Of a stretch of DNA of 64,000 bases, positions 57,311 to 64,000 are shown piece after piece. Location of the stretch: assembly GCA_019753235.1 (NCBI GenBank), contig JAIELF010000041.1, positions 1 to 64,000 on the forward strand, written 5' to 3'. The position numbers were made by a program, and so were the translations under genes. The notes beneath the pieces are model-generated. The model was not told the DNA's origin, searched no databases, and saw nothing but the letters and a program-made list of their open reading frames with translations. This DNA comes from a bacterium. Its GTDB lineage: Bacteria > Planctomycetota > Planctomycetia > Kolteriales > Kolteriaceae. The first letter of the stretch is position 1, and each line of letters opens with the position of its first letter.

Positions 57311-58522
57311 CTAAGCACTATCCTGGGATGGTAGAAACGACGCTGGCTTGGGGCTCGAAGGAAGGATGTTTCGGACGAAATGGTTCCGCAGGAACGTACG
57401 AAAAGAAAAGCCTCGCGGCGGCCGACCACACACGAGCGACTGTTGGTCTCCCTTCGTCAGTTCTAGCCGATAAAACCGCTCGATCAGATCCAGCGGCATC
57501 CGGTAAAACCGCTCGAAAACGTGGTATCGTTCTTCGGGAGCGAAGCCCGAAAACAGAAGACGATTGAGAAGACGCGCGAATCGACTCTGAGAGGCATGCT
57601 CTTTCATGAGTCGAGCCATCACTTGGTCGATCGGCTCGCGATCATGAGCATCAGCGATCGCCTGTGCCAGTCGGCAAGCGATCGGCAACGAATAGCCTGT
57701 CGCGGGATGAAACCAACCTCCGCAATACCCTCCCCGCAATAAGCCGGGCTGATAAACGGGATCTTTCGATCGAGGCAAAACCCAGGGCATGGGCAACACA
57801 CCTGATTCTTCTCGCAACAGCCGACGCACTTGGTAGCCGTGATCATGGAGCACGTTCATGATAGATTGCCGCATGTCGGTACGACTCAGGTGAGGCGAAT
57901 CGGAAAAAACGGTATCCTCGATCAAGCCCCGTGTCCTCGTGAAGGGAAGTATGTAGAGGAATCGGTAACCGTCGCGCTGCGCAACGGTGGCGTCCATGAT
58001 CGTGGGGCTTGTTGGAAGAAGACCTTCGGCGAGTTCGACGTCCCATCCAATGAACTTCTGGTAGCCTGTACCTCGGTGCTGTGCGATCGGCCCGCGTGAA
58101 TCGACCACCAGCGATGCCGAGATCGTCTCTCCGCTGGCCAAGCGAACGCCATGCGGAAAGACTTCTTTGACTTCGCATGACCGCTTCAATTGACTCTGGG
58201 AAGATCGATCGATCGTCTTGGAGACGACCTCGTCAAAGGAACTCGATAAGATGGAAGCGTACCCGCTGGAGTACGTTCGGAAATGATGGGGAAACCGCAC
58301 CACCACCTTGTCCCAACGAGCGCTGATCAAGGGATCGAACCAAGGACGTGCTGCCGAGGGAACATCGGTTTGGTGGAACGACCACGTATGATCGCCGGCC
58401 AATCGAGATTCTTTTTCCACCAGCAGAATTCGAACGTCGGGATTTCGATTCAACAAGGCGAGCGCGATCAATCCATTTTGCAGTCCACCACCGACGAGCA
58501 GATAGTCCACATCGGGCGGCAT
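57311..58522 (-). CDS. crtY: Lycopene beta-cyclase (CrtY type)
   Basis: 403 residues. DYLLVGGGLQNGLIALALL is the NAD/FAD-type fold; GDHTWSFHQTD, YQKFIGWDVEL, IMDATVAQRDGYRFLYILPF and LIEDTVFSD are the CrtY hallmarks. It closes both ends of lycopene to beta-rings, giving beta-carotene. It is the first gene of the operon. The divergent sulfotransferase begins about 100-160 bases away, so the control region is shared. Confidence 0.92.
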   Translation of the reverse strand: MPPDVDYLLVGGGLQNGLIALALLNRNPDVRILLVEKESRLAGDHTWSFHQTDVPSAARPWFDPLISARWDKVVVRFPHHFRTYSSGYASILSSSFDEVVSKTIDRSSQSQLKRSCEVKEVFPHGVRLASGETISASLVVDSRGPIAQHRGTGYQKFIGWDVELAEGLLPTSPTIMDATVAQRDGYRFLYILPFTRTRGLIEDTVFSDSPHLSRTDMRQSIMNVLHDHGYQVRRLLREESGVLPMPWVLPRSKDPVYQPGLLRGGYCGGWFHPATGYSLPIACRLAQAIADAHDREPIDQVMARLMKEHASQSRFARLLNRLLFSGFAPEERYHVFERFYRMPLDLIERFYRLELTKGDQQSLVCGRPPRGFSFRTFLRNHFVRNILPSSPKPASFLPSQDSA

Positions 58523-58680
58523 GGCATTCTTCCGAGCAAGGCGAAACGTCGAATCCTGACGTTACTTTATCATGAACGGTCGCCTCGCGTCATCCACAAG
58601 ATCCTCAGCCCATCGAAGCCGCCCCTGTGGAACGAAGGTTTTCTTTATGTCTCTCTCGTCTCGGCGAGGCCGAGGTGCAG

Positions 58681-59781
58681 ATGAAAGACCTTCTCTATAG
58701 GCACTTCTTTTCAAGCTGGGCTGGAATGACGCTGGGAGACTGGTGTTCGCTTCTGGCCGAGCATCAATTTCGAATTAGCTTTCGGTATTGGCCGAGGGCC
58801 GCCTTCGTAACCGCATGCGCCAGTGGGCAATCGGTGGCCCGGCGTTGGGAAGAGGCAAGATTTCGCGCACGCTGGGAAGCGGTCTCGGCCCAATCACCTC
58901 TCTTTGTTTTGGGACATTGGAGAAGCGGCACGACGTATCTGCATCAACTCTTATCCCTCGATCGTCGTTTTCATTCCCCCACGATGGCCGAGGTTCTCTT
59001 TCCGCACAGCATCCTGACCGGCGGGCCGATGAGTTTCTTTATGGCCCCCTTCCTGCCCCGCGATCGTGGCGTGGACCGGGTTCGATTGGGCGTCGACGAA
59101 CCGTTCGAAGATGAGTTCGCGCTCGCGATACTGAGCCGAGTCTCTCCGTATCTAGGGTGGTCATTTCCATCCCATGATCAGGTCCATGAGAGTCAATTGA
59201 CGCTGGATGATCCCCACGATCTTGCCCGTTGGAAAGAGGCCTTTCGAACGCTTGTTGGTAAGCTCGCGCTCAAACATGACAAGCCGATACTCCTGAAGTC
59301 GCCGCCCCACACTGCCCGCGTTGGACATCTGCTGGATCTTTTTCCCGAGGCAAGATTCGTTCATATTCACCGTCATCCGAAGGATGTTTATCTCTCGACG
59401 GTCAAACTCCTGCGCGAGGGAATCGATGGACTCAGGTTGCAGACAAGCGATTCGAGCACGATCTCCCGCCGCGTGATCGCGAGGTATCGTCGGCTTTACG
59501 ACGCTTACCTGCGCGAACGATCACTCATTCCGTCGGGCCGACTGATCGAGATCGGCTTTAAGGACCTCGAAACTCGTCCGATCGAGACGCTTGCGGATGT
59601 TTACGCAAGGCTTGATCTGCCCCATTTCGACGAAGTTCGACTGGTGATTCAGAGATTGGTCAGCGAGTCTGTCCGGTACAAAAAAAACAGGCATCCGCCG
59701 CTCGACCCCGAGACCGCAGAGTCGATTCGTCAAGAATGGGAAACGATCTACCAGACGTGGGGTTACGAACTCGATACTTGA
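58681..59781 (+). CDS. PAPS-dependent sulfotransferase family protein
   Basis: 366 residues from ATG 58681 (GAGGTG upstream; the frame is open from 58627). VLGHWRSGTTYLHQLLSLD is the 5'-phosphosulfate loop and FVHIHRHPKDVYLSTVKLLR the 3'-phosphate-binding segment of the sulfotransferase fold. KPILLKSPPHTARVGHLLDL lies between. It transfers sulfate from PAPS to an alcohol; the acceptor is unknown. It is divergent from crtY, and sulfated xanthophylls exist in some bacteria, so a carotenoid acceptor is possible (inference). It overlaps the TetR gene by 19 bases, tail to tail. Confidence 0.85.
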   Translation: MKDLLYRHFFSSWAGMTLGDWCSLLAEHQFRISFRYWPRAAFVTACASGQSVARRWEEARFRARWEAVSAQSPLFVLGHWRSGTTYLHQLLSLDRRFHSPTMAEVLFPHSILTGGPMSFFMAPFLPRDRGVDRVRLGVDEPFEDEFALAILSRVSPYLGWSFPSHDQVHESQLTLDDPHDLARWKEAFRTLVGKLALKHDKPILLKSPPHTARVGHLLDLFPEARFVHIHRHPKDVYLSTVKLLREGIDGLRLQTSDSSTISRRVIARYRRLYDAYLRERSLIPSGRLIEIGFKDLETRPIETLADVYARLDLPHFDEVRLVIQRLVSESVRYKKNRHPPLDPETAESIRQEWETIYQTWGYELDT

Positions 59782-60545
59782 CGCGGCAGAGAAGGGAGGC
59801 TCTTCTCAGCGACACGACCACCGAAGACTTGCTGAGTCTCCGCGGGGAAAATCTCCTCGCGAATCCGAACGACGGTGGCGCCGAAATCAACATCATTCAT
59901 GAGGGGCGTCCATTCCATCCCATCCAGAAAATACTTCGTGGCAAATCGAAGAGATTTCGATCCATCCCGCACGCCACGTTCGGAAAGTGGGATCTCCGAC
60001 GCCATTAGCGTGTGCGCGCCCATCGTCATGCACCAGAGGCCGAAACAAACATCCTCGGGAGTCATCCCGTCGCGGAGAACAACATCTCCTTGTCCAACCG
60101 CCGTCCGAACGATCTCGGCCACCGTCGATAAACATCGTCGTTCGCAGGCATCAAGCGTTTCATTCCGAAGCGGCGTGACCTTGTCGCGTAGCGACGTCAG
60201 GCGAACGATCTGCTCGCTGCGAAAATGGTACGGATAAATCCGCACGAACAGATCCTCCGCCACACCGACGGCCACGATCCGCTCTCTTGTTCGGCCCTGA
60301 AAAGTGGAAGCCCGGCGAAAGAATTCCTCTCGCTTGGACATCGTTTGAATCGAAAGGGCCAGGACCAAATCCTCTTTGCACGTGAAGTGCTGATAGATGG
60401 TCCCCTTTGAGTACTCGGTGGCGTCGGCAAGCCGATCCATCGACATCCCTGGGTAGCCTCGCTCGACGAGCATTTTTCGCGCGATATCGAGGATCATCTC
60501 CTCTCGCTGCTTGATCTGCCGCTTTTTTCGCTCGGATGTTGCCAT
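59763..60545 (-). CDS. TetR/AcrR-family transcriptional regulator
   Basis: 260 residues from ATG 60545. The DNA-binding domain (about 15-60) is EEMILDIARKMLVERGYPGM followed by SMDRLADATEYSKGTIYQHF, a typical TetR helix-turn-helix. The ligand domain follows, unusually with a C-terminal extension. A frame open to 60587 would run its start through a palindrome 19 bases upstream (60564-60596), the likely operator, so the short start is preferred. The ligand and other targets are unknown; candidates are the DJ-1-like gene and the sulfotransferase. Confidence 0.88.
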   Translation of the reverse strand: MATSERKKRQIKQREEMILDIARKMLVERGYPGMSMDRLADATEYSKGTIYQHFTCKEDLVLALSIQTMSKREEFFRRASTFQGRTRERIVAVGVAEDLFVRIYPYHFRSEQIVRLTSLRDKVTPLRNETLDACERRCLSTVAEIVRTAVGQGDVVLRDGMTPEDVCFGLWCMTMGAHTLMASEIPLSERGVRDGSKSLRFATKYFLDGMEWTPLMNDVDFGATVVRIREEIFPAETQQVFGGRVAEKSLPSLPRQVSSS

Positions 60546-60563
60546 GCTGTTTTTTAAACGATA

Positions 60564-60596
60564 CGTCGAAAAATGACAAATCGTCATTTTGCGACG
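60564..60596. promoter_or_regulatory. Palindromic operator upstream of the TetR gene
   Basis: CGTCG-A-AAAATGAC, a 5-base AAATC spacer, then GTCATTTT-G-CGACG: 13 of 14 positions are symmetric. It lies 19 bases in front of the regulator's ATG. Size and symmetry fit a TetR dimer site, implying autoregulation. A related half-site AAAATGAT occurs near 60648. Confidence 0.75.
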
Positions 60597-60683
60597 ATGC
60601 TCGTGGGCCAGCCGATTTCATGGTCTCTTTTGATTTATATAAAATGAAAAATGATAATGGCTTGCGTCAATTAATGGAACGTT

Positions 60684-61214
60684 TCACCGGCCTGAAAGAA
60701 AAGTGAGGATTCCATCCATAAAGTCCGGAAGGTCGTCTGGCTTTCGGCTCGAAACGAAGTGCCGATCGACGACGACGCTCGTGTCGGACCACAGGGCGCC
60801 GGCGTTGATCAAGTCATCTTTGATGCCGGGCGAGCCGGTGACTCGGACCCCCTGATACACTCCAGCGGAGATCGCCATCCAGCCGCCATGACAGATCGCC
60901 GCCACGAGCTTCCCCTTATCGGCAAACTCTTTCGTGAGACGTTTCACGCTGTCGGATCGCCGAAGCTTGTCGGGCATCCACCCGCCGGCGAGGATCACAC
61001 CATCGAAATCGGCCGACTTCATCGCGTCGATGTTCGCATCGGAAACGCAGGGGTATCCGTTTTTGCCGAGATACTTCTTATTGGCTTCGGGGCCGGCAAC
61101 GACGACGCGGGCACCTGCTTCGATGAGCCGAAGTTTGGGATACCAGAGTTCGAGATCCTCATAGTCGTCTCCCACGAAAATCAGAATGCTCTTACCGGTC
61201 AAGGTGCGGGGCAT
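60684..61214 (-). CDS. DJ-1/PfpI family protein (YhbO/YajL-like)
   Basis: 176 residues from ATG 61214, which has AGAGGA six bases upstream (ATG 61220 abuts it). SILIFVGDDYEDLELWYP holds the conserved Glu, VILAGGWMPDKLRR the strand before the nucleophile, and VAAICHGGWMAISAG the nucleophilic Cys in the elbow, followed by a partner His. The family includes intracellular proteases and glyoxalase/deglycase-like stress enzymes. Activity not decided. It lies 139 bases from the TetR gene, same strand, upstream of it. Confidence 0.88.
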   Translation of the reverse strand: MPRTLTGKSILIFVGDDYEDLELWYPKLRLIEAGARVVVAGPEANKKYLGKNGYPCVSDANIDAMKSADFDGVILAGGWMPDKLRRSDSVKRLTKEFADKGKLVAAICHGGWMAISAGVYQGVRVTGSPGIKDDLINAGALWSDTSVVVDRHFVSSRKPDDLPDFMDGILTFLSGR

Positions 61215-61427
61215 GCTCATTCCTCTATCGTTTGCCGACCTCGTTCTTCGCCGGCGCGATCAACAACGTCCTATTCCATGGGAAGTGTTACCGAACCAGT
61301 CGCCTCGATTCCATGGGGAACGGATCCTCCGCTTCGAGCGGGGCCACGGGCGCAGGGTCAGCCATCCATACAACGTTCGCGTGGGAATCGTCGTTGATTC
61401 CCCTCGCCGTGCCAGGAGCTGGTCCAG

Positions 61428-62729
61428 ATGCCGACCAATGTCATGGGAGGGGATGCTTGGTTTCGCGAGCGAGCGACGACGCAGGTGCGTGAGTCGCTGG
61501 GGCCGGCCTTGGCGATCTACATGACGGCAGTCATCCTTTTGGTGACGCTTGCCCCTTTCGAACTTCAATGGCCCCCGATGTATCGTTTCACTTGGCCGAC
61601 CCGCTGGAATCGCGACCTCGTTCTAGACCTCGTGGCCAATGTGCTGCTCTTTATCCCGGTCGGTTTCTTTTATCGGCTCTGTTTGGACCGTTCGAGCCGA
61701 AGCTGGCGGTCGCTGATGTGGTCGGCATTTCTGACACTGGGGATCGAGTTCATTCAAACCATGATCCCGCCGCGGGTCGCCAGCCCGCTCGATGTGGCGA
61801 CGAACTTGCTCGGCGCTCTTATTGGGATCCTTTGCTTCAGTGCCACGGTGCATGTCCTTCGCTATCGGCAAGTCCAGACGCTTTTGCTGGAGTTACCTTT
61901 GGCGGGGGTGTTTTATCTGTTGGTGCCGATCCTTTGGTTGAATGCTCTTTTAGAACCGACGGCGCCGCATCGAGTTTGGCTGACGATTCCGCTGGGATTG
62001 ATGGGGGGACTTCTTCTCGGCTCGATCAGTCATCACCGACTCGGGCTGCCCGGTTCGCTTCGGCCCACGGGCGTTGTGGTGGTCGTGGGGATCTGGATCC
62101 TTCTAGCCAATGCACCGTCGCTGGTCGGTAAGCCGCAGCTGCCTTTGTCTCGCGTGGTGGCGGCGACGCTGCTGACGTTGGTACTGGTTTATCTGATGCA
62201 GGTCGCTCCCGCGTGGTCCTTCGGCAGCAGTCGGCGATTTGAAACCGCCACGCTTCGGCGGATGATTCCCTTGCTGCTCCTCTATCTGTTGCTGGACGCG
62301 GTTCTCCCGTGGGAGGGTCTCTCTCCACCTTGGCGATGGCGTTTGGGTTTCGATGATTTGCAGGTCGCTTCGGGGCCGAGACCGCTGGCGGGTCTCTTTG
62401 CGATCATCGAACATCTCACGTCGCATGTCGTTCTTGGTTTTGTGCTGGCGGGTTTGCGCAACCGCATCCCCGAATCGCTAGGGTCGATGCTTGTCAAGGT
62501 GACGATGCTAGCGGTGTTTTGGATAGCGGCCACGGAGACCCTTCGTGGCTTTCATCCTCGATTCCATTTCAGCATCGCTCATTTTGCGTTAGGGTTAGGG
62601 GCGGCCATCCTCGGGGCCTACATGTACCGAATGCATCAAAAGACCGTTTGGCGGATCCTGGGACGCATGCCGATGGGCGAATCGCCCGGCAGCATGAGAA
62701 TCGAGACGGAGCCAAGAAGATCGTTTTGA
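61428..62729 (+). CDS. VanZ-like multi-pass membrane protein
   Basis: 433 residues with about ten helices. The N-terminal third is VanZ-like (TLAPFELQWPP, RDLVLDLVANVLLFIPVGFF, GIEFIQTMIPPRVASPLDVA, TNLLGALIGIL). The C-terminal two-thirds contain another set of helices with a second VanZ-resembling stretch near the end. The VanZ family is associated with glycopeptide tolerance or lipid traffic but is poorly understood. No van genes are near. The start is uncertain; ATG 61428 has no strong ribosome binding site. Confidence 0.75.
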   Translation: MPTNVMGGDAWFRERATTQVRESLGPALAIYMTAVILLVTLAPFELQWPPMYRFTWPTRWNRDLVLDLVANVLLFIPVGFFYRLCLDRSSRSWRSLMWSAFLTLGIEFIQTMIPPRVASPLDVATNLLGALIGILCFSATVHVLRYRQVQTLLLELPLAGVFYLLVPILWLNALLEPTAPHRVWLTIPLGLMGGLLLGSISHHRLGLPGSLRPTGVVVVVGIWILLANAPSLVGKPQLPLSRVVAATLLTLVLVYLMQVAPAWSFGSSRRFETATLRRMIPLLLLYLLLDAVLPWEGLSPPWRWRLGFDDLQVASGPRPLAGLFAIIEHLTSHVVLGFVLAGLRNRIPESLGSMLVKVTMLAVFWIAATETLRGFHPRFHFSIAHFALGLGAAILGAYMYRMHQKTVWRILGRMPMGESPGSMRIETEPRRSF

Positions 62730-62804
62730 TCGTCCCTGTTCTATCCCGGGATGATTTTCATGGATGCATCGCGCCCCAGGGTCGAATCGCTGTCGATACA
62801 ACAG

Positions 62805-62824
62805 AAACCAATGAGTGTTGGTTT
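62805..62824 (+). other. Small hairpin between the VanZ-like and CbiM-like genes
   Basis: AAACCAA (62805-62811) pairs with TTGGTTT (62818-62824) around TGAGTG. Only a short T-run follows. It may be a weak terminator; I saw no cobalamin or NiCo riboswitch core in the 167 bases before the importer gene. Confidence 0.4.
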
Positions 62825-62896
62825 TGATCGAAGAGCAAGTTCGATTCTCGTTCCCCGATTCATCAATCTCTTAGCCGAAAGGGGCTTATCGAAGCC

Positions 62897-63532
62897 GTGC
62901 ATGTCGGAGATGCTCAACTGACCGGGAGCGTACTCGCCGTCGGGGCGTTGGGGGCCCTCGTTGGGGTTGCTCGTTCGTTGCTTCGAATCGATGAGCGATC
63001 GATTCCGCGCGTTGCGTTGGTTTCATCGGCGTTCTTTGCGATCAGCCTTTGGCATTTGCCGTTGCCGATACCTGGGACATCAATTCATCTCGTTCTGCTC
63101 GGCCTGCTCGGTTTGATGTTGGGAAGGGATACATTTTTGGCAGTGGGGGTTGTCCTCTTCTTTCAGGCGTTTCTGCTTGGGCATGGTGGCGTGACCACGA
63201 TTGGCGTCAACACGCTGGCCATGTCGCTTCCTGGTCCGATACTCGCCCGGCTGTGTCGCCCGCTGATCTGTTCAAACCTTAGTCGATGCATCGGGCTCGG
63301 TGGTTTCTTGCTCGGTTTCGGGTCGGTTCTGTTTGCTTGTCTTCTGATCAGCGCTGCTTATCTGGCGAGTCAGCGGGCGTTTCTCGGATACTTGCCTGCC
63401 TATTTCCTGGCGAATCTCCCCCTCATGTTGGTGGAGGGTTGGTTGACCGCGTCAGCCACGCTCTTCCTGTCGCGCGTCCGTCCAGAAACGATCGGTCGCT
63501 CGCTCTCGATGACGCCGTTGGAGGAGAGTTGA
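62897..63532 (+). CDS. CbiM/NikM-like ECF transporter substrate-binding subunit (Ni or Co)
   Basis: 211 residues from GTG 62897, giving N-terminal Met-His (MHVGDAQLTG), the hallmark that places His2 at the metal site of CbiM/NikM. There are about seven helices, with SLWHLPLPIPGTSIHLVLLG, FFQAFLLGHGGVTTIGVNTL and LANLPLMLVEGWLTASATLF matching the family. It binds Co(II) or Ni(II) in the membrane for ATP-driven uptake with energy-coupling partners. The next gene starts within its stop codon (TGATG). Confidence 0.85.
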   Translation: MHVGDAQLTGSVLAVGALGALVGVARSLLRIDERSIPRVALVSSAFFAISLWHLPLPIPGTSIHLVLLGLLGLMLGRDTFLAVGVVLFFQAFLLGHGGVTTIGVNTLAMSLPGPILARLCRPLICSNLSRCIGLGGFLLGFGSVLFACLLISAAYLASQRAFLGYLPAYFLANLPLMLVEGWLTASATLFLSRVRPETIGRSLSMTPLEES

Positions 63533-64000
63533 TGATGACCTCTTGCCGGTGGTTGGCTTGTATCGTCGTCGGGATCATTTCGCTATTCGCGATGACGGGC
63601 ATGGCGCACGAACTTCGCTTGGTGGCGTCGGTAGAGGGAGAACAAGTTGTCGGCCGAGCCTACTTCGAAGGCGCGGGGGGCGTAGCCGGGGCGAGCGTGC
63701 TGATGATTGGCGCCGACCAACAAATTCTGGGCGAAGTCGTGACCGGTGCGGAAGGTCGATTCCGTTTTCCGATCCCAAAACATCATCCACTGATTATCCG
63801 CGTGAGAACGGTCGACCTGCATGAAGCCGAGACGACCGTTCGGATCGAACAGATGCCTATCCCGCCTACGCGCGATTCTTCTTTGGCCGAGCAGGCTGAG
63901 ATCGATCGGTTGCGAGAAGAGAACACGCGACTGCGCGAGGAACTTGATCGTGTCCAGCACGAAGTGCGTGGTCGCGATGTGGCGGGTGGTGTTGGTCTCA
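63532..64000 (+). CDS. NikL/CbiL-like periplasmic component of the Ni/Co importer (3' end outside window)
   Basis: At least 156 residues, cut by the window end. A signal peptide (about 1-25, ending MTGMA) is followed by HELRLVASVEGEQVVGRAYF and GASVLMIGADQ, a one-strand-shuffled beta sandwich as in NikL-type proteins (H-x-L with VEG and AYF). A coiled coil (EQAEIDRLREENTRLREELD) begins near residue 122 and should lead to a C-terminal membrane anchor. Its ATG overlaps the stop of the CbiM-like gene, so they are one operon. The T-component and ATPase are expected further right. Confidence 0.75.
   Translation, partial: MMTSCRWLACIVVGIISLFAMTGMAHELRLVASVEGEQVVGRAYFEGAGGVAGASVLMIGADQQILGEVVTGAEGRFRFPIPKHHPLIIRVRTVDLHEAETTVRIEQMPIPPTRDSSLAEQAEIDRLREENTRLREELDRVQHEVRGRDVAGGVGL

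Noticed and set aside
1..64000. CRISPR arrays
   Set aside because: No regularly spaced repeats of 20-40 bases were seen, and no cas genes are present.

Overview
The window looks like a chromosomal segment of a planctomycete (Planctomycetota), probably a carotenoid-pigmented one. The clues are a periplasmic sulfatase with a sugar-binding-like tail, several large secreted proteins of planctomycete type (DUF3352-like, FG-GAP/VCBS, DUF4214), a PEP-CTERM-type sorting tail on a secreted hydrolase, an Anbu/ATP-grasp/alpha-E cluster, an MfnE-like kinase of the methanopterin/methanofuran type, and long intergenic spacers with short loosely organised operons. The genus cannot be fixed from the sequence alone.

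Layout. 1-620 is a short, internally deleted insertion sequence with perfect 19-bp terminal inverted repeats, and its transposase ribosome binding site is locked in a hairpin. 808-2466 is a membrane glycosyltransferase. 2467-4955 is a small accessory island ending at tRNA-Phe: an IS66 remnant, a 5'-truncated polymorphic-toxin gene with its coupled immunity gene, and a tyrosine-recombinase remnant next to the tRNA 3' end. 5350-19046 is mostly housekeeping and scattered metabolism: a secreted triple-YHS protein, tRNA-Gly, sulfatase plus transporter, recJ-pcm-leuC, a secreted alpha/beta hydrolase, and metH. 19508-21544 holds a single-pass membrane protein followed by a CpsD/BY-kinase-like ATPase that has lost its Walker A lysine. 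21624-26413 holds copA, a MoxR-type AAA ATPase without its usual VWA partner, an SRAP (HMCES/YedK) protein and a PilZ protein. 26846-36394 is a run of exported proteins (FG-GAP, HtrA-like protease, DUF3352-like, DUF4214, DUF2092-like) and a short-chain dehydrogenase. 36669-40317 holds a second membrane glycosyltransferase, an MfnE-like amino-acid-kinase-fold protein and a membrane-anchored coiled-coil protein.

41105-44619 is the Anbu cluster: circularly permuted ATP-grasp, alpha-E protein and the proteasome-like Anbu protease. The transglutaminase that usually accompanies these genes is missing, and the alpha-E gene has a one-base frameshift at its conserved start. 44958-48603 is lysS with a LolC/E-LolD type ABC exporter. 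48858-53157 holds a thioesterase, obg, rpmA (without rplU), a conserved secreted protein and an organophosphate-type MFS transporter. 53265-58522 is a complete leftward beta-carotene/zeaxanthin operon (crtY, crtI, crtB, crtZ) followed by a DUF423 gene and a small membrane protein, with several 4-base stop/start overlaps. A sulfotransferase diverges from crtY. A TetR regulator with a strong palindromic operator, a DJ-1/PfpI protein, a VanZ-like protein and the beginning of a nickel/cobalt ECF transporter (CbiM/NikM-like, then a truncated NikL-like gene) close the window.

Working together: the crt genes make C40 cyclic hydroxylated carotenoids. The Ni/Co importer could feed cobalt to cobalamin used by MetH. 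LolCD, the serine protease and the secreted proteins serve the envelope. No complete undescribed system is proven here. The best leads are the transglutaminase-less Anbu cluster with its disrupted alpha-E start, the degenerate BY-kinase pair, and the truncated toxin/immunity island.
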